Origin: Acidithiobacillus ferrooxidans ATCC 23270
GTDB taxonomy: Bacteria > Pseudomonadota > Gammaproteobacteria > Acidithiobacillales > Acidithiobacillaceae
Reading direction: 5' to 3'
Assembly (NCBI RefSeq): GCF_000021485.1
Contig: NC_011761.1
Location: forward strand, 2,572,001 to 2,636,000
DNA length: 64,000 bases
Every line of letters begins with the position of its first letter. Positions within the stretch are counted from its first letter, which is position 1. The translations under genes were made by a program, and so were the position numbers. Below the pieces are notes generated by a model, which worked only from the letters and a program-made list of their open reading frames with translations, did no database searches and had not been told where the DNA came from. Positions 9,107 through 19,033 of this stretch are shown here, one piece after another.

Positions 9107-10570
9107 ATGGATTGGCTGAGCAAGCATTATCAACAGCAGAAGGGTTACGATGAGCTGGTAGGCGAAGGTGCGGTACCACGTCTGCCCGCAGCCCCCCTGT
9201 TTGACTACCTCAGCACCCTGGACAGCAGTGAACTGCGTGCCCGCCGACAGGCCGCAGATGCCGCCATCCTCGCCATGGGCATCACCTTCACGGTGTACAG
9301 CGAGGCGGGCGACATCGACCGCGCCTGGCCCTTTGATATCATTCCCCGCATCCTCTCCCGGCGAGAGTGGATGCGCATCGAAGAAGGGCTCAAGCAGCGT
9401 TTACAAGCCCTCAACCTCTTTATCGACGACATCTATAACGCACAGCGTATCGTTGTGGACGGTGTTTTCCCGGCCGAGGTCCTGGCCAGTTCCCGCAATT
9501 TCCGGGAGGCCTGCCGCGGCGTGCATCCACCTTTCGGAGTCTGGGCACACATCTGTGGGAGCGATCTGGTCCGCGATGCGGACGGCACGGTCTATGTTCT
9601 GGAGGACAACCTGCGGGTTCCCTCCGGCGTCTCCTACATGCTGGAAAATCGACAGATCATGAAGCGGCTCTTTCCTGAACTATTCAAGTCCTCGACTATC
9701 CTGCCCGTGGACGACTACCCCAACCGGCTCTACGACACCCTGGCCGCACTGTCGCCACGCGAGGGTGAGCGGCCCGTGGTCGCCGTGCTTACCCCGGGCA
9801 TCTACAACTCGGCCTACTTCGAGCACAGTTATCTGGCGCAGCAAATGGGGGCTTATCTGGCGGAGGGCGCGGATTTCTTCGTCAGCAGGGACGATATCGT
9901 CTATCTCCGGACCATCTCCGGCCCACAGCGGGTGGATGTGATCTACCGCCGCATCGACGACGAATATATGGACCCCGAGGTCTTCTTCACCGATTCCGCT
10001 CTGGGTATTCCCGGATTGCTGCGCGCCTGGCGACGCGGCACGGTCGCCATTGCCAACGCACCCGGTGCCGGCGTCGCCGATGACAAGGTGGTATACGCCT
10101 TCGTGCCCGACATCATCCGCTACTATCTGGGCGCCGAACCCATCCTGCCCAACGTGCCGACCTACTTGTGCATGCGCGAGGCAGACCGCGATTATGTACT
10201 GAGTCACCTGCACGAACTGGTGGTCAAGCCGGCCAACGAGTCAGGCGGTTACGGCATGCTCATCGGACCGCGCGCCACATCCGAAGAGCGTGGGCGCTTC
10301 GCGGAACTGATCGCCGCCAACCCGCGTAATTATATCGCCCAGCCCACCTTGAATCTTTCCACCGCGCCAACCCTGGTGGAAGACCATCTGGAAGCCCGCC
10401 ATCTCGACCTGCGTCCCTTTATCCTGCAGGCGGACAAGCTGTATGTGACCACCGGTGGCCTGACCCGGGTGGCCATGCAACCGGGGTCGCTGGTGGTGAA
10501 CAGCTCCCAGGGCGGCGGCAGCAAAGACACCTGGATTGTCGATGAGGAGGCCCCATGCTTTCGCGCGTAG
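9107..10570 (+). CDS. Circularly permuted ATP-grasp protein of the Anbu cluster
   Basis: A 487-residue member of the circularly permuted ATP-grasp family (formerly DUF404/DUF407). ATP-grasp enzymes of this type are predicted to form peptide or amide bonds through an acyl-phosphate. Characteristic stretches are GIYNSAYFEHSYLAQQMG, DVIYRRIDDEYMDP, VVKPANESGGYGMLIGP and the Gly/Ser-rich end SSQGGGSKDTW. AGAGGAG precedes the ATG. The end overlaps the alpha-E gene by 16 bases, so both probably work in one pathway. It has its own sigma-54 promoter and NtrC site. The real substrate is unknown. Confidence 0.9.
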   Translation: MDWLSKHYQQQKGYDELVGEGAVPRLPAAPLFDYLSTLDSSELRARRQAADAAILAMGITFTVYSEAGDIDRAWPFDIIPRILSRREWMRIEEGLKQRLQALNLFIDDIYNAQRIVVDGVFPAEVLASSRNFREACRGVHPPFGVWAHICGSDLVRDADGTVYVLEDNLRVPSGVSYMLENRQIMKRLFPELFKSSTILPVDDYPNRLYDTLAALSPREGERPVVAVLTPGIYNSAYFEHSYLAQQMGAYLAEGADFFVSRDDIVYLRTISGPQRVDVIYRRIDDEYMDPEVFFTDSALGIPGLLRAWRRGTVAIANAPGAGVADDKVVYAFVPDIIRYYLGAEPILPNVPTYLCMREADRDYVLSHLHELVVKPANESGGYGMLIGPRATSEERGRFAELIAANPRNYIAQPTLNLSTAPTLVEDHLEARHLDLRPFILQADKLYVTTGGLTRVAMQPGSLVVNSSQGGGSKDTWIVDEEAPCFRA

Positions 10571-11541
10571 CTGAAAACCTGTACTGGATGGCCCGCTATC
10601 TGGAGCGGACCGAAGACATGGCCAGACTGATCAACGCCACCACACTGCTGCTGCTCGACCTGCCCCAGGGCGCCGAGTTCGGCTGGGACATTCTCTTGCA
10701 GGTGACGGGCGACGCCAAACTCTACATGGAGCACTACGGCACGCCGGAGGAAGGCCGCATCATGCGGTTTCTCATTGCCGACGAGCGCAACCCCAACTCG
10801 GTGATGGCCGCCATCCATCAGGCCCGGGAGAATTGCCGCACCTTCCGCGACCTGCTTCCCGCGGAGTTCTGGGAGCGCCTGAACACCCTCTTCCTCTTCG
10901 TCCGCGAACATGCCGGCACCAGTTCAGACAGCCGTCATGCACGTTATGCCTTTCTCAACGAGGTCATTTCCCGACGCCACGCCCTGGTGGGGCTGCTCAT
11001 CAGCAGCATGAGCCAGGACAACGTGTACCAGTTCATCAAGCTGGGCCGCAACATGGAACGCGCCGACATGACCACCCGCATCGTCGACGTGACCAGCGCC
11101 GTGATCCTGCCCCAGGACCAGGGGCTACAGAAAACGACCACCAGCAGCCTCTGGCTGGGCGTGTTGCGTGCGCTCAGCGCCTTTGAGATGTACCGCCGTC
11201 ATGTCTCGGTACAGGTGCGCAGCAATCAGGTGGTAGACTATCTGCTCAAGGATAACAAGTTTCCGCGCAGCATGAAGTACTGCCTGGGGGAGATGGAGGT
11301 GGCGCTCGCCTATCTGCCCAATGCAGGCATCCCCGCCGAGGCCGTGCGCCGCGCGCGGCGGCGCCTGGATGCCCTGAAACTGGCGAATTTGCGCCCGGAC
11401 CTGCTCCACGAATATCTGGATCAGGCACAAAAAGATCTCGCCATGGTGCACCGCACGATTCATGGCACCTATTTTGCCCGGGATGATACCGGTTTCGACG
11501 GAGTGCCGAGCGGGCTGCTCCTGAATGCCGCGCAGGCCTGA
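10555..11541 (+). CDS. Alpha-E domain protein (DUF403)
   Basis: A 328-residue, largely helical protein starting MLSRVAENLYWMARYLERTEDMARL, the hallmark opening of alpha-E proteins. The family is found almost always beside the permuted ATP-grasp and transglutaminase genes, as here, and is thought to be a partner in the same peptide-modifying pathway; no catalytic role is established. GGAGG lies a few bases before the ATG, which is inside the end of the ATP-grasp gene. The transglutaminase gene follows after about 40 bases. Confidence 0.9.
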   Translation: MLSRVAENLYWMARYLERTEDMARLINATTLLLLDLPQGAEFGWDILLQVTGDAKLYMEHYGTPEEGRIMRFLIADERNPNSVMAAIHQARENCRTFRDLLPAEFWERLNTLFLFVREHAGTSSDSRHARYAFLNEVISRRHALVGLLISSMSQDNVYQFIKLGRNMERADMTTRIVDVTSAVILPQDQGLQKTTTSSLWLGVLRALSAFEMYRRHVSVQVRSNQVVDYLLKDNKFPRSMKYCLGEMEVALAYLPNAGIPAEAVRRARRRLDALKLANLRPDLLHEYLDQAQKDLAMVHRTIHGTYFARDDTGFDGVPSGLLLNAAQA

Positions 11542-11580
11542 CCGCAGACGCGGCACCCACCCACTTCGGAGGAAATCATC

Positions 11581-14500
11581 ATGGGCATCCATGTCGTACT
11601 GCGACACCAGACCGTGTATGACTTTGACCGGCTGGTGGATATCCACCCCCATGTGCTGCGCCTGCGCCCTGCGCCCCATTGTCGCACCCCGATCCTGGCC
11701 TACTCGCTCCATGTCGAACCGGCCAGGCATTTTCTCAACTGGCAACAGGACCCATTCGGCAACTACCAGGCGCGCCTGGTCTTTCCCGAGCGCGCGCGCT
11801 CGCTGAAGGTGGAGGTAGAGGTCATCGCCGATTTGACCGTGATCGACCCTTTTGATTTCTTTATAGAGCCCGAGGCCGAACACTGGCCTTTCCCCTATGA
11901 TCCCATCCTCCGCAAGGAACTCGCACCCTACCTGGAACAGGAAGAGGCCGGCCCGTTGCTACGGCGTTTTCTGCTCGATATCCACCGCCAGCGCCAGCGT
12001 ACCGTGGATTTTCTCGTGGCCATCAATCAACGCCTCCAGGGACAGATCGGCTATACCCTGCGAATGGAGGCCGGGGTGCAGACACCGGAGGAGACCCTGA
12101 AAAAGGCCAGTGGCTCCTGCCGCGACAGCGCCTGGCTGATGGTGCAGGTACTCCGCCACATGGGGCTCGCGGCTCGCTTCGTGTCCGGCTATCTGGTGCA
12201 ACTGGTGGCCGATCAGGCGCCCCTGGACGGACCCGCAGGCCCCGCCAGCGATTTCACTGATCTCCATGCCTGGGCAGAAGTTTATGTCCCCGGCGCCGGC
12301 TGGATCGGTCTCGACCCGACCTCCGGACTGTTTGCCGGGGAGGGCCACATCCCGCTGGCCTGTACCCCGCATTATAAAAGCGCGGCCCCCATTACCGGCG
12401 CCACCGGTGCCTGCGAGGCCGGGTTTCACTTCACCAACACCGTGACCCGCCTGCTGGAAACGCCCCGCGTCACCAAGCCGTACACCGACGGGCAATGGGA
12501 ACAGATCATGGGCCTGGGCGATGCGCTGGATAAGCGTTTACAGGCCGCCGACATGCGCCTCACCATGGGCGGCGAACCAACCTTCGTCGCCGCTGAAGGA
12601 GTGGATGCCGCCGAATGGAATCAGGACGCCCTCGGCATGCATAAGCGGGAACGCGCCGAAACGCTGGTGCGTCGCCTCGGCCAGCGCTTCGCGCCCGGTG
12701 CATTGCTGCACACGGGCGAAGGCAAATGGTATCCCGGCGAACCGCTGCCGCGTTGGGCGCTTGGTCTGTACTGGCGCAAGGATGGTATCCCCCTGTGGCG
12801 CGAGCCCCGGCTGCTCGCCGAGCCGCTGCACGACTACGGCTGGCAGGCCGATGACATCCACAGTTTCGCCTGTACCCTGACCCGCCATCTGCAGCTCGAC
12901 AGCAACCGCCTGCTGCCCGCTTACGAGGACGCCTGGCATATCCTGCATCAGGAAGGCCGCACCCCGGTTAATATCGATCTCAGCACCCATCGCCTCGACG
13001 ACCCGCTGGAACGCCAGGCGCTGATCGGCAAATTGCAGGCGGGACTCGATCAGCCGGTGGGCTGGGTACTGCCCCTCGCCTGGGAATGGAAACAGCAGCG
13101 CTGGTACTCGGCGCCGTGGAGTTTCCGGAGCGGGCGGCTGGTTCTGCTGCCTGGCGACTCCCCGCTGGGCATGCGTCTGCCCCTTGACAGCCTGCCCTGG
13201 GTGGTCGAAGCCCACAAAAAGTGGCAGCCGGAGACTGACCCCTTCGCGCCCATGCCACCATTGCCGGATATCCACGGCGAGATCACCGCGCGCAACAGCC
13301 ACGTCCCTGAAGCGCAGCCATCGTCCAAGACGGACCGGCGACTCTGGGAGGAGATCCCCCATACCGCAGTCACCCTGGAAATCCGCAAGGGTTGCCTGTA
13401 CTGCTTCTTTCCGCCCTTGCAGGTGATGGAACACTATCTGTACCTGCTCGGCGCGGTCGAACATAGCGCCACCGAACTCAATATGCCGGTGGTCATCGAG
13501 GGTTATGCGCCGCCCAGCGATCCACGGGTGGAGAAGCTGCTCGTCACCCCCGACCCTGGGGTCATCGAGGTCAATATCCATCCTTCCACGCACTGGCAGG
13601 AGATGGTGAAAAAGACCACGGCCCTCTATGACGACGCCCACGCCTGCCGACTGACCGCCGAAAAATTCATGCTGGATGGGCGCCATACCGGCACCGGCGG
13701 CGGCAATCACCTGACACTCGGCGGCGCCACCCCCGGCGACAGTCCCTTTTTGCGCCGCCCCGATCTGCTGCAGAGCCTCGTCACCTACTGGCAGCATCAC
13801 CCGGCCCTGTCCTATTTTTTCAGCGGCATGTTTATCGGCCCCACCAGTCAGTCGCCGCGGGTGGATGAGGCGCGCCATGAGGCCCTTTACGAGCTGGAGA
13901 TCGCTTTTGCTCAGGTGCCGCCCGGCATCGTGCCGCAGCCATGGCTGGTGGACCGTCTCTTCCGCAATCTGCTGGTGGACATCACCGGCAACACCCACCG
14001 CGCCGAAATCTGCATCGACAAGCTCTATTCGCCGGTCGGGGCCGCCGGCAGGCAGGGGCTGGTGGAACTGCGAGCCTTCGAGATGCCGCCCCACGCACGC
14101 ATGAGCCTCGCGCAGCAACTGCTGGTGCGCAGCCTCTTGCTGCGTTTCTGGGAAACCCCCTATCGTCATGAACTGGTGCGCTGGGGCACCGCCCTCCACG
14201 ATCGCTTCATGTTACCCCATTATATCTGGGAAGACCTGCGCGAGATTTGCGCGGACCTGCAGGAACACGATATTCCCTTCCATCTCGACTGGCTGGCGCC
14301 CTTCTCCGAGTTTCGCTTTCCACGATACGGTCACATCCGGATCGGCGAGATCGACATTGAACTGCGCGCCGCCATCGAACCCTGGCACGTTCTCGGCGAA
14401 GAGATGACGGATAGCGGCACGGCGCGCTATGTGGACTCATCGGTCGAACGGCTGCAGGTGCGGGTAACGGGCATGACTCCGGGACGCCATGTACTCGCCT

Positions 14501-14943
14501 GCAACGGACGACGGGTGCCACTGCAGGCCACTCGTGCGCACGATGCGCAGGTAGCCGGGGTACGTTACCGCGCCTGGCAACCGCCATCCGCGCTGCACCC
14601 CACCATTCCGGTGCATACGCCGCTGACTTTTGACCTGATCGACACCTGGAACGGGCGTAGCGTGGGCGGTTGCAGCTACCACGTCATGCATCCCGGCGGG
14701 CGCAATCCCGAAGCCTTCCCGGTCAATGCCTGGGAAGCAGAGGCGCGGCGCCAGAGCCGCTTCACCACGACCGGCCACAGTCAGGGCCCGCATCCGGAGC
14801 CAATCCTGCAGGGTCCGGGCGCGAGCCTTTTCGTGCCAACCGGCAGCGGTGAGCACGCCTGGCTGCCCCCCCATGCGGAAGATCAACCTGACTATCCCCA
14901 TACCCTGGACCTACGCATGGCGCGGCCCATGGCCTCAGGCTGA
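11581..14943 (+). CDS. Transglutaminase-like protease fused to DUF2126
   Basis: A 1120-residue two-part protein. The N-terminal 80 residues match the bacterial transglutaminase N domain. The transglutaminase core follows with a complete catalytic triad: Cys180 (SGSCRDSAW), His229 (DLHAWAEVY) and Asp245 (GLDPTSGL). From about residue 310 to the end it is DUF2126, including GGEPTFV, GTGGGNHLTLGG and a conserved RHPALSYFFSG-like stretch. Such enzymes may cleave, form or transfer gamma-glutamyl or peptide bonds. It is the last gene of the Anbu-linked operon; a terminator follows 80 bases on. No signal peptide is seen, so a cytoplasmic location is inferred. Confidence 0.9.
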   Translation: MGIHVVLRHQTVYDFDRLVDIHPHVLRLRPAPHCRTPILAYSLHVEPARHFLNWQQDPFGNYQARLVFPERARSLKVEVEVIADLTVIDPFDFFIEPEAEHWPFPYDPILRKELAPYLEQEEAGPLLRRFLLDIHRQRQRTVDFLVAINQRLQGQIGYTLRMEAGVQTPEETLKKASGSCRDSAWLMVQVLRHMGLAARFVSGYLVQLVADQAPLDGPAGPASDFTDLHAWAEVYVPGAGWIGLDPTSGLFAGEGHIPLACTPHYKSAAPITGATGACEAGFHFTNTVTRLLETPRVTKPYTDGQWEQIMGLGDALDKRLQAADMRLTMGGEPTFVAAEGVDAAEWNQDALGMHKRERAETLVRRLGQRFAPGALLHTGEGKWYPGEPLPRWALGLYWRKDGIPLWREPRLLAEPLHDYGWQADDIHSFACTLTRHLQLDSNRLLPAYEDAWHILHQEGRTPVNIDLSTHRLDDPLERQALIGKLQAGLDQPVGWVLPLAWEWKQQRWYSAPWSFRSGRLVLLPGDSPLGMRLPLDSLPWVVEAHKKWQPETDPFAPMPPLPDIHGEITARNSHVPEAQPSSKTDRRLWEEIPHTAVTLEIRKGCLYCFFPPLQVMEHYLYLLGAVEHSATELNMPVVIEGYAPPSDPRVEKLLVTPDPGVIEVNIHPSTHWQEMVKKTTALYDDAHACRLTAEKFMLDGRHTGTGGGNHLTLGGATPGDSPFLRRPDLLQSLVTYWQHHPALSYFFSGMFIGPTSQSPRVDEARHEALYELEIAFAQVPPGIVPQPWLVDRLFRNLLVDITGNTHRAEICIDKLYSPVGAAGRQGLVELRAFEMPPHARMSLAQQLLVRSLLLRFWETPYRHELVRWGTALHDRFMLPHYIWEDLREICADLQEHDIPFHLDWLAPFSEFRFPRYGHIRIGEIDIELRAAIEPWHVLGEEMTDSGTARYVDSSVERLQVRVTGMTPGRHVLACNGRRVPLQATRAHDAQVAGVRYRAWQPPSALHPTIPVHTPLTFDLIDTWNGRSVGGCSYHVMHPGGRNPEAFPVNAWEAEARRQSRFTTTGHSQGPHPEPILQGPGASLFVPTGSGEHAWLPPHAEDQPDYPHTLDLRMARPMASG

Positions 14944-15025
14944 AAGACCGCGTCGAACATGGCACGCTTCCTGCTACATAAATACCGATCATGGTCATGT
15001 GATCACTCCTCCTCAAGTGGCTTCC

Positions 15026-15050
15026 AGGGCGGTTATTCCGCCCTTTTTTT
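15026..15050 (+). terminator. rho-independent terminator after transglutaminase operon
   Basis: A 7-bp GC-rich stem (AGGGCGG/CCGCCCT) with loop TTATT runs into seven T. It separates the Anbu-linked operon from the prkA regulatory region. The gene-free stretch 14944-15400 otherwise holds the NtrC and sigma-54 sites listed next. Confidence 0.88.
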
Positions 15051-15174
15051 CGTCCTCAAGGCAACGTTCTTGAAAAGGACATGCATAACAATATGTTAAA
15101 AACACTCGCCATTCCCGAACCAAGCATCTACCAGGGAGAAAGCACCCGTGCTGCACTGGCGCACCCCCAGGATC

Positions 15175-15212
15175 TGCACCATACTTGTGCAATGGCGCAC
15201 CACTCCAGCGCA
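15175..15212. promoter_or_regulatory. Tandem NtrC-type sites upstream of prkA
   Basis: Two imperfect palindromes lie 21 bases apart, on the same helix face: TGCACCATACTTGTGCA at 15175-15191 and CGCACCACTCCAGCGCA at 15196-15212. Each differs from TGCACY-N5-RGTGCA at one or two positions. Paired sites are typical of NtrC enhancers, where cooperative binding forms the hexamer. They are about 95 bases upstream of the -24 element. Confidence 0.7.
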
Positions 15213-15285
15213 CCCTGTTCGGGGTGATTGCACACGATCATCTCCATGGTGGAACGGCAGGCAACTGGAGCAGCAAATTTCAGAC

Positions 15286-15301
15286 TGGCACGGGAAATGC
15301 T
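15286..15301 (+). promoter_or_regulatory. Sigma-54 promoter of prkA
   Basis: TGGCACGGGAAATGCT has the full TGGCAC -24 block, 10 bases between GG and GC, and ATGCT at -12 (one change from TTGCT). The leader to the prkA ATG would be about 90 bases. E. coli yeaG, the prkA homologue, is also sigma-54/NtrC controlled, which supports the call. Confidence 0.78.
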
Positions 15302-15400
15302 AGTTTCATGGTGTACACGGGGTCTTCCCCATGAGCGAACCGCGATGACCGATGCAGGTCTAACCAATCGCAGACGCGGCAATGCCGCAAGGAGTGGCAA

Positions 15401-17335
15401 ATGGCGTTATTCGACCGTTACCAGGAGCGTTTCCTGCAGCAGCAGGAAGTCACCCTTTCCATCGATGCCTATCTCGACCTTTGTGCCCGGGAGCCCATGG
15501 CTTACGCCACCGCCGCGGAGCGGATGCTGGCGGCCATCGGCGAGCCACAGGTGGTGGACACCCAGGCTGATCCCCGGCTGTCGCGCATTTTCATGAACCG
15601 TAAACTGCTCACCTATCCCGCCTTCAAGGACTTCTATGGCATTGAAGACGTGGTGGAAAACCTCGTCGCGTATTTTCGTCACGCAGCGCAGGGACTGGAA
15701 GAGCGCAAACAGATTCTCTATCTGCTCGGTCCGGTGGGCGCCGCCAAATCGTCCCTGGCGGAACGCCTGAAAAACCTGATGGAGCACTATCCCATCTACT
15801 GCCTCGCCGCCCATGGCAAAGTATCGCCGCTCTTCGAGTCGCCGCTGGGGCTCTTCGATCGAGATGAAGATGGTCCGGTACTGGAGGATCGCTTCGGCAT
15901 TCCCTCCCGCGCCCTCAATGGCGTAATGTCGCCCTGGGCGGCCAAGCGGCTGCGCGAGTTCGGCGGTGACATCCGTAAATTCACCGTGCACCGCCTGATG
16001 CCGTCCCAGTTGCACCAGATCGGCATCACCAAGGTGGAACCGGGCGACGAGAACAATCAGGATATCTCCAGCCTCGTCGGCAAAGTGGATATCCGCAAGC
16101 TGGAAGATTTCTCCCAGGACGATCCCGATGCCTATTCCTATGCGGGCGGCCTCAACGTCGCCACCCAGGGCGTGCTGGAGTTCGTCGAGATGTTCAAGGC
16201 GCCCATCAAGATGCTCCATCCCCTGCTGACGGCCACCCAGGAGGGCACCTATAACGGTACCGAAGGTTTCGGCGCCATGCCCTTCCAGGGCATCATCCTG
16301 GCCCACAGCAATGAATCGGAATGGTCCGCCTTCCGCAATAACAAGCGCAACGAGGCTTTCCTCGACCGCGTCTATATCGTCAAGGTGCCCTATTGCCTGC
16401 GCGTCACCGAGGAGACGCAGATCTACCACAAGCTCCTCGAAAGCAGCGCCCTCAACACCGCCCCCTGCGCTCCCGATACCATGGACATGCTGGCCCGTTT
16501 CTCCGTCCTCAGTCGTCTCAAGGAGCCCGGCAACAGCAGTCTGTGGTCCAAGATGGAGGTCTACGATGGCAAGTCCCTCAAAGATAAGGACCCCAAGGCC
16601 AAAAGCCTGCAGGAATATCGTGATGCGTCGGGCGTGGACGAGGGCATGGACGGCATTTCCACGCGCTTCGCTTACAAAATCCTGTCACGCACCTTCAACT
16701 TTGACAGCGACGAGATAGCGGCCAACCCGGTACACCTCCTGCATGTGCTGGAAACACAGGTCCGTGCCGAACAGTTTCCGGCAGAACTGGAGTCCCGCTA
16801 TCTCGCCTTCCTCAAGACCGAATTGGCTCCCCGTTATGCCGAGTTCCTCGGCCTGGAAATTCAGAAGGCCTATCTGGAGAGCTATGGCGATTACGGCCAG
16901 AATCTCTTTGACCGCTACATCCAGTACGCCGATTTCTGGCTGCAGGACACGGAATTCCGTGACCCCGATACCGGGCAGCTCATGGACCGCAGCCTGCTCA
17001 ACGAAGAACTGGAAAAAATCGAGAAACCGGCGGGCATCGCCAACCCCAAGGATTTCCGCAACGAAGTAGTGAACTTCGTGCTGCGGGTCAAGGCATCCAA
17101 CGACGGCGTCAGCCCGGCCTGGACCAGTTATGAGAAGCTGCGCGCGGTCATCGAGAAGAAGATGTTTGCCAATACCGAGGATCTGCTACCGGTGATTTCC
17201 TTCGGCAAGAAGAGCTCCTCGGATGACGAACGCAAACATCAGGACTTTGTCGCACGCATGACTTCCAAGGGCTACACCGAAAAGCAGGTACGCCTGCTGG
17301 TGGACTGGTATATGCGTTATCGCAAGCATCATTAG
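15401..17335 (+). CDS. prkA: PrkA/YeaG serine protein kinase
   Basis: A 644-residue PrkA-family protein: an AAA+ ATPase-like N-terminal region with a P-loop (GPVGAAKSS, residues 110-118) followed by the PrkA C-terminal domain. Homologues phosphorylate proteins on serine and act in starvation responses; some members also show protease activity. AAGGAGTGGCAA precedes the ATG. In many bacteria prkA is followed directly by yeaH and spoVR; here an amtB gene with its own NtrC/sigma-54 control lies between prkA and yeaH. The Lys-Ser of the P-loop is intact, so the protein should bind nucleotide. Confidence 0.93.
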   Translation: MALFDRYQERFLQQQEVTLSIDAYLDLCAREPMAYATAAERMLAAIGEPQVVDTQADPRLSRIFMNRKLLTYPAFKDFYGIEDVVENLVAYFRHAAQGLEERKQILYLLGPVGAAKSSLAERLKNLMEHYPIYCLAAHGKVSPLFESPLGLFDRDEDGPVLEDRFGIPSRALNGVMSPWAAKRLREFGGDIRKFTVHRLMPSQLHQIGITKVEPGDENNQDISSLVGKVDIRKLEDFSQDDPDAYSYAGGLNVATQGVLEFVEMFKAPIKMLHPLLTATQEGTYNGTEGFGAMPFQGIILAHSNESEWSAFRNNKRNEAFLDRVYIVKVPYCLRVTEETQIYHKLLESSALNTAPCAPDTMDMLARFSVLSRLKEPGNSSLWSKMEVYDGKSLKDKDPKAKSLQEYRDASGVDEGMDGISTRFAYKILSRTFNFDSDEIAANPVHLLHVLETQVRAEQFPAELESRYLAFLKTELAPRYAEFLGLEIQKAYLESYGDYGQNLFDRYIQYADFWLQDTEFRDPDTGQLMDRSLLNEELEKIEKPAGIANPKDFRNEVVNFVLRVKASNDGVSPAWTSYEKLRAVIEKKMFANTEDLLPVISFGKKSSSDDERKHQDFVARMTSKGYTEKQVRLLVDWYMRYRKHH

Positions 17336-17395
17336 AGGCCCCGTGCCATCGCAAAGAGGGCCAACGGCCCGCGCTTCGACCTCTCCCGATATCCT

Positions 17396-17418
17396 GCCCG
17401 CACCCGCGGGCTTTTTTT
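17396..17418 (+). terminator. rho-independent terminator after prkA
   Basis: A perfect 6-bp stem GCCCGC/GCGGGC with loop ACCC is followed by seven T. It separates prkA from amtB, so yeaH/spoVR are not simply read through from the prkA promoter. Confidence 0.88.
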
Positions 17419-17458
17419 GACCGGGAGGACCGGCTCCACCGTCGCGCGGTGGATAGAG

Positions 17459-17475
17459 CGCACCATTTTGGTGCG
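17459..17475. promoter_or_regulatory. NtrC-binding palindrome upstream of first amtB
   Basis: CGCACCATTTTGGTGCG is a perfect palindrome in its arms and matches the NtrC consensus except for the outermost base on each side. Its centre is about 73 bases before the -24 element. Confidence 0.75.
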
Positions 17476-17537
17476 TTCGGCATTCCCGGTCTCCTGTCAC
17501 GATCCATAAGCCCTTATTTTCCTTTAGCCTGCCTGGC

Positions 17538-17553
17538 TTGCACACTTATTGCT
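17538..17553 (+). promoter_or_regulatory. Sigma-54 promoter of first amtB
   Basis: TTGCACACTTATTGCT matches TGGCAC-N5-TTGCW except that the first G of the -24 GG is T. The -12 block TTGCT is exact and the spacing is correct. The predicted start near 17564 leaves a 50-base leader to the amtB ATG. Confidence 0.68.
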
Positions 17554-17615
17554 TGACGCTATCTGAGCAACCACGGGGCGAACGGCCCCATAACGGTCAA
17601 AAAAGGAGCGACAAG

Positions 17616-18932
<1,317 letters not shown>

Positions 18933-18942
18933 ACCGCGTTCC

Positions 18943-18972
18943 CGGTGGACCATCCATGGGGGAGGTCCACCG
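18943..18972. terminator. Stem-loop between amtB and yeaH
   Basis: A 9-bp perfect inverted repeat (CGGTGGACC/GGTCCACCG) with a 12-base loop follows the amtB stop by about 10 bases. There is no T run, so it may reduce read-through or protect the message end rather than terminate fully. Confidence 0.4.
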
Positions 18973-19033
18973 TAACCATTCGCCCCATTTTAGGTCATAA
19001 TGAGGGTGAGGCGTCGCCACCAGGGAGTCTGCC

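Noticed and set aside
12538-14199. 553-codon open frame on the reverse strand
   Set aside because: It lies fully inside the transglutaminase/DUF2126 gene, has no recognisable domain, and is explained by GC-rich codon use of the forward gene.
15093-15227. 44-residue frame upstream of prkA
   Set aside because: It runs through the tandem NtrC sites, has no convincing ribosome binding site and no recognisable sequence.
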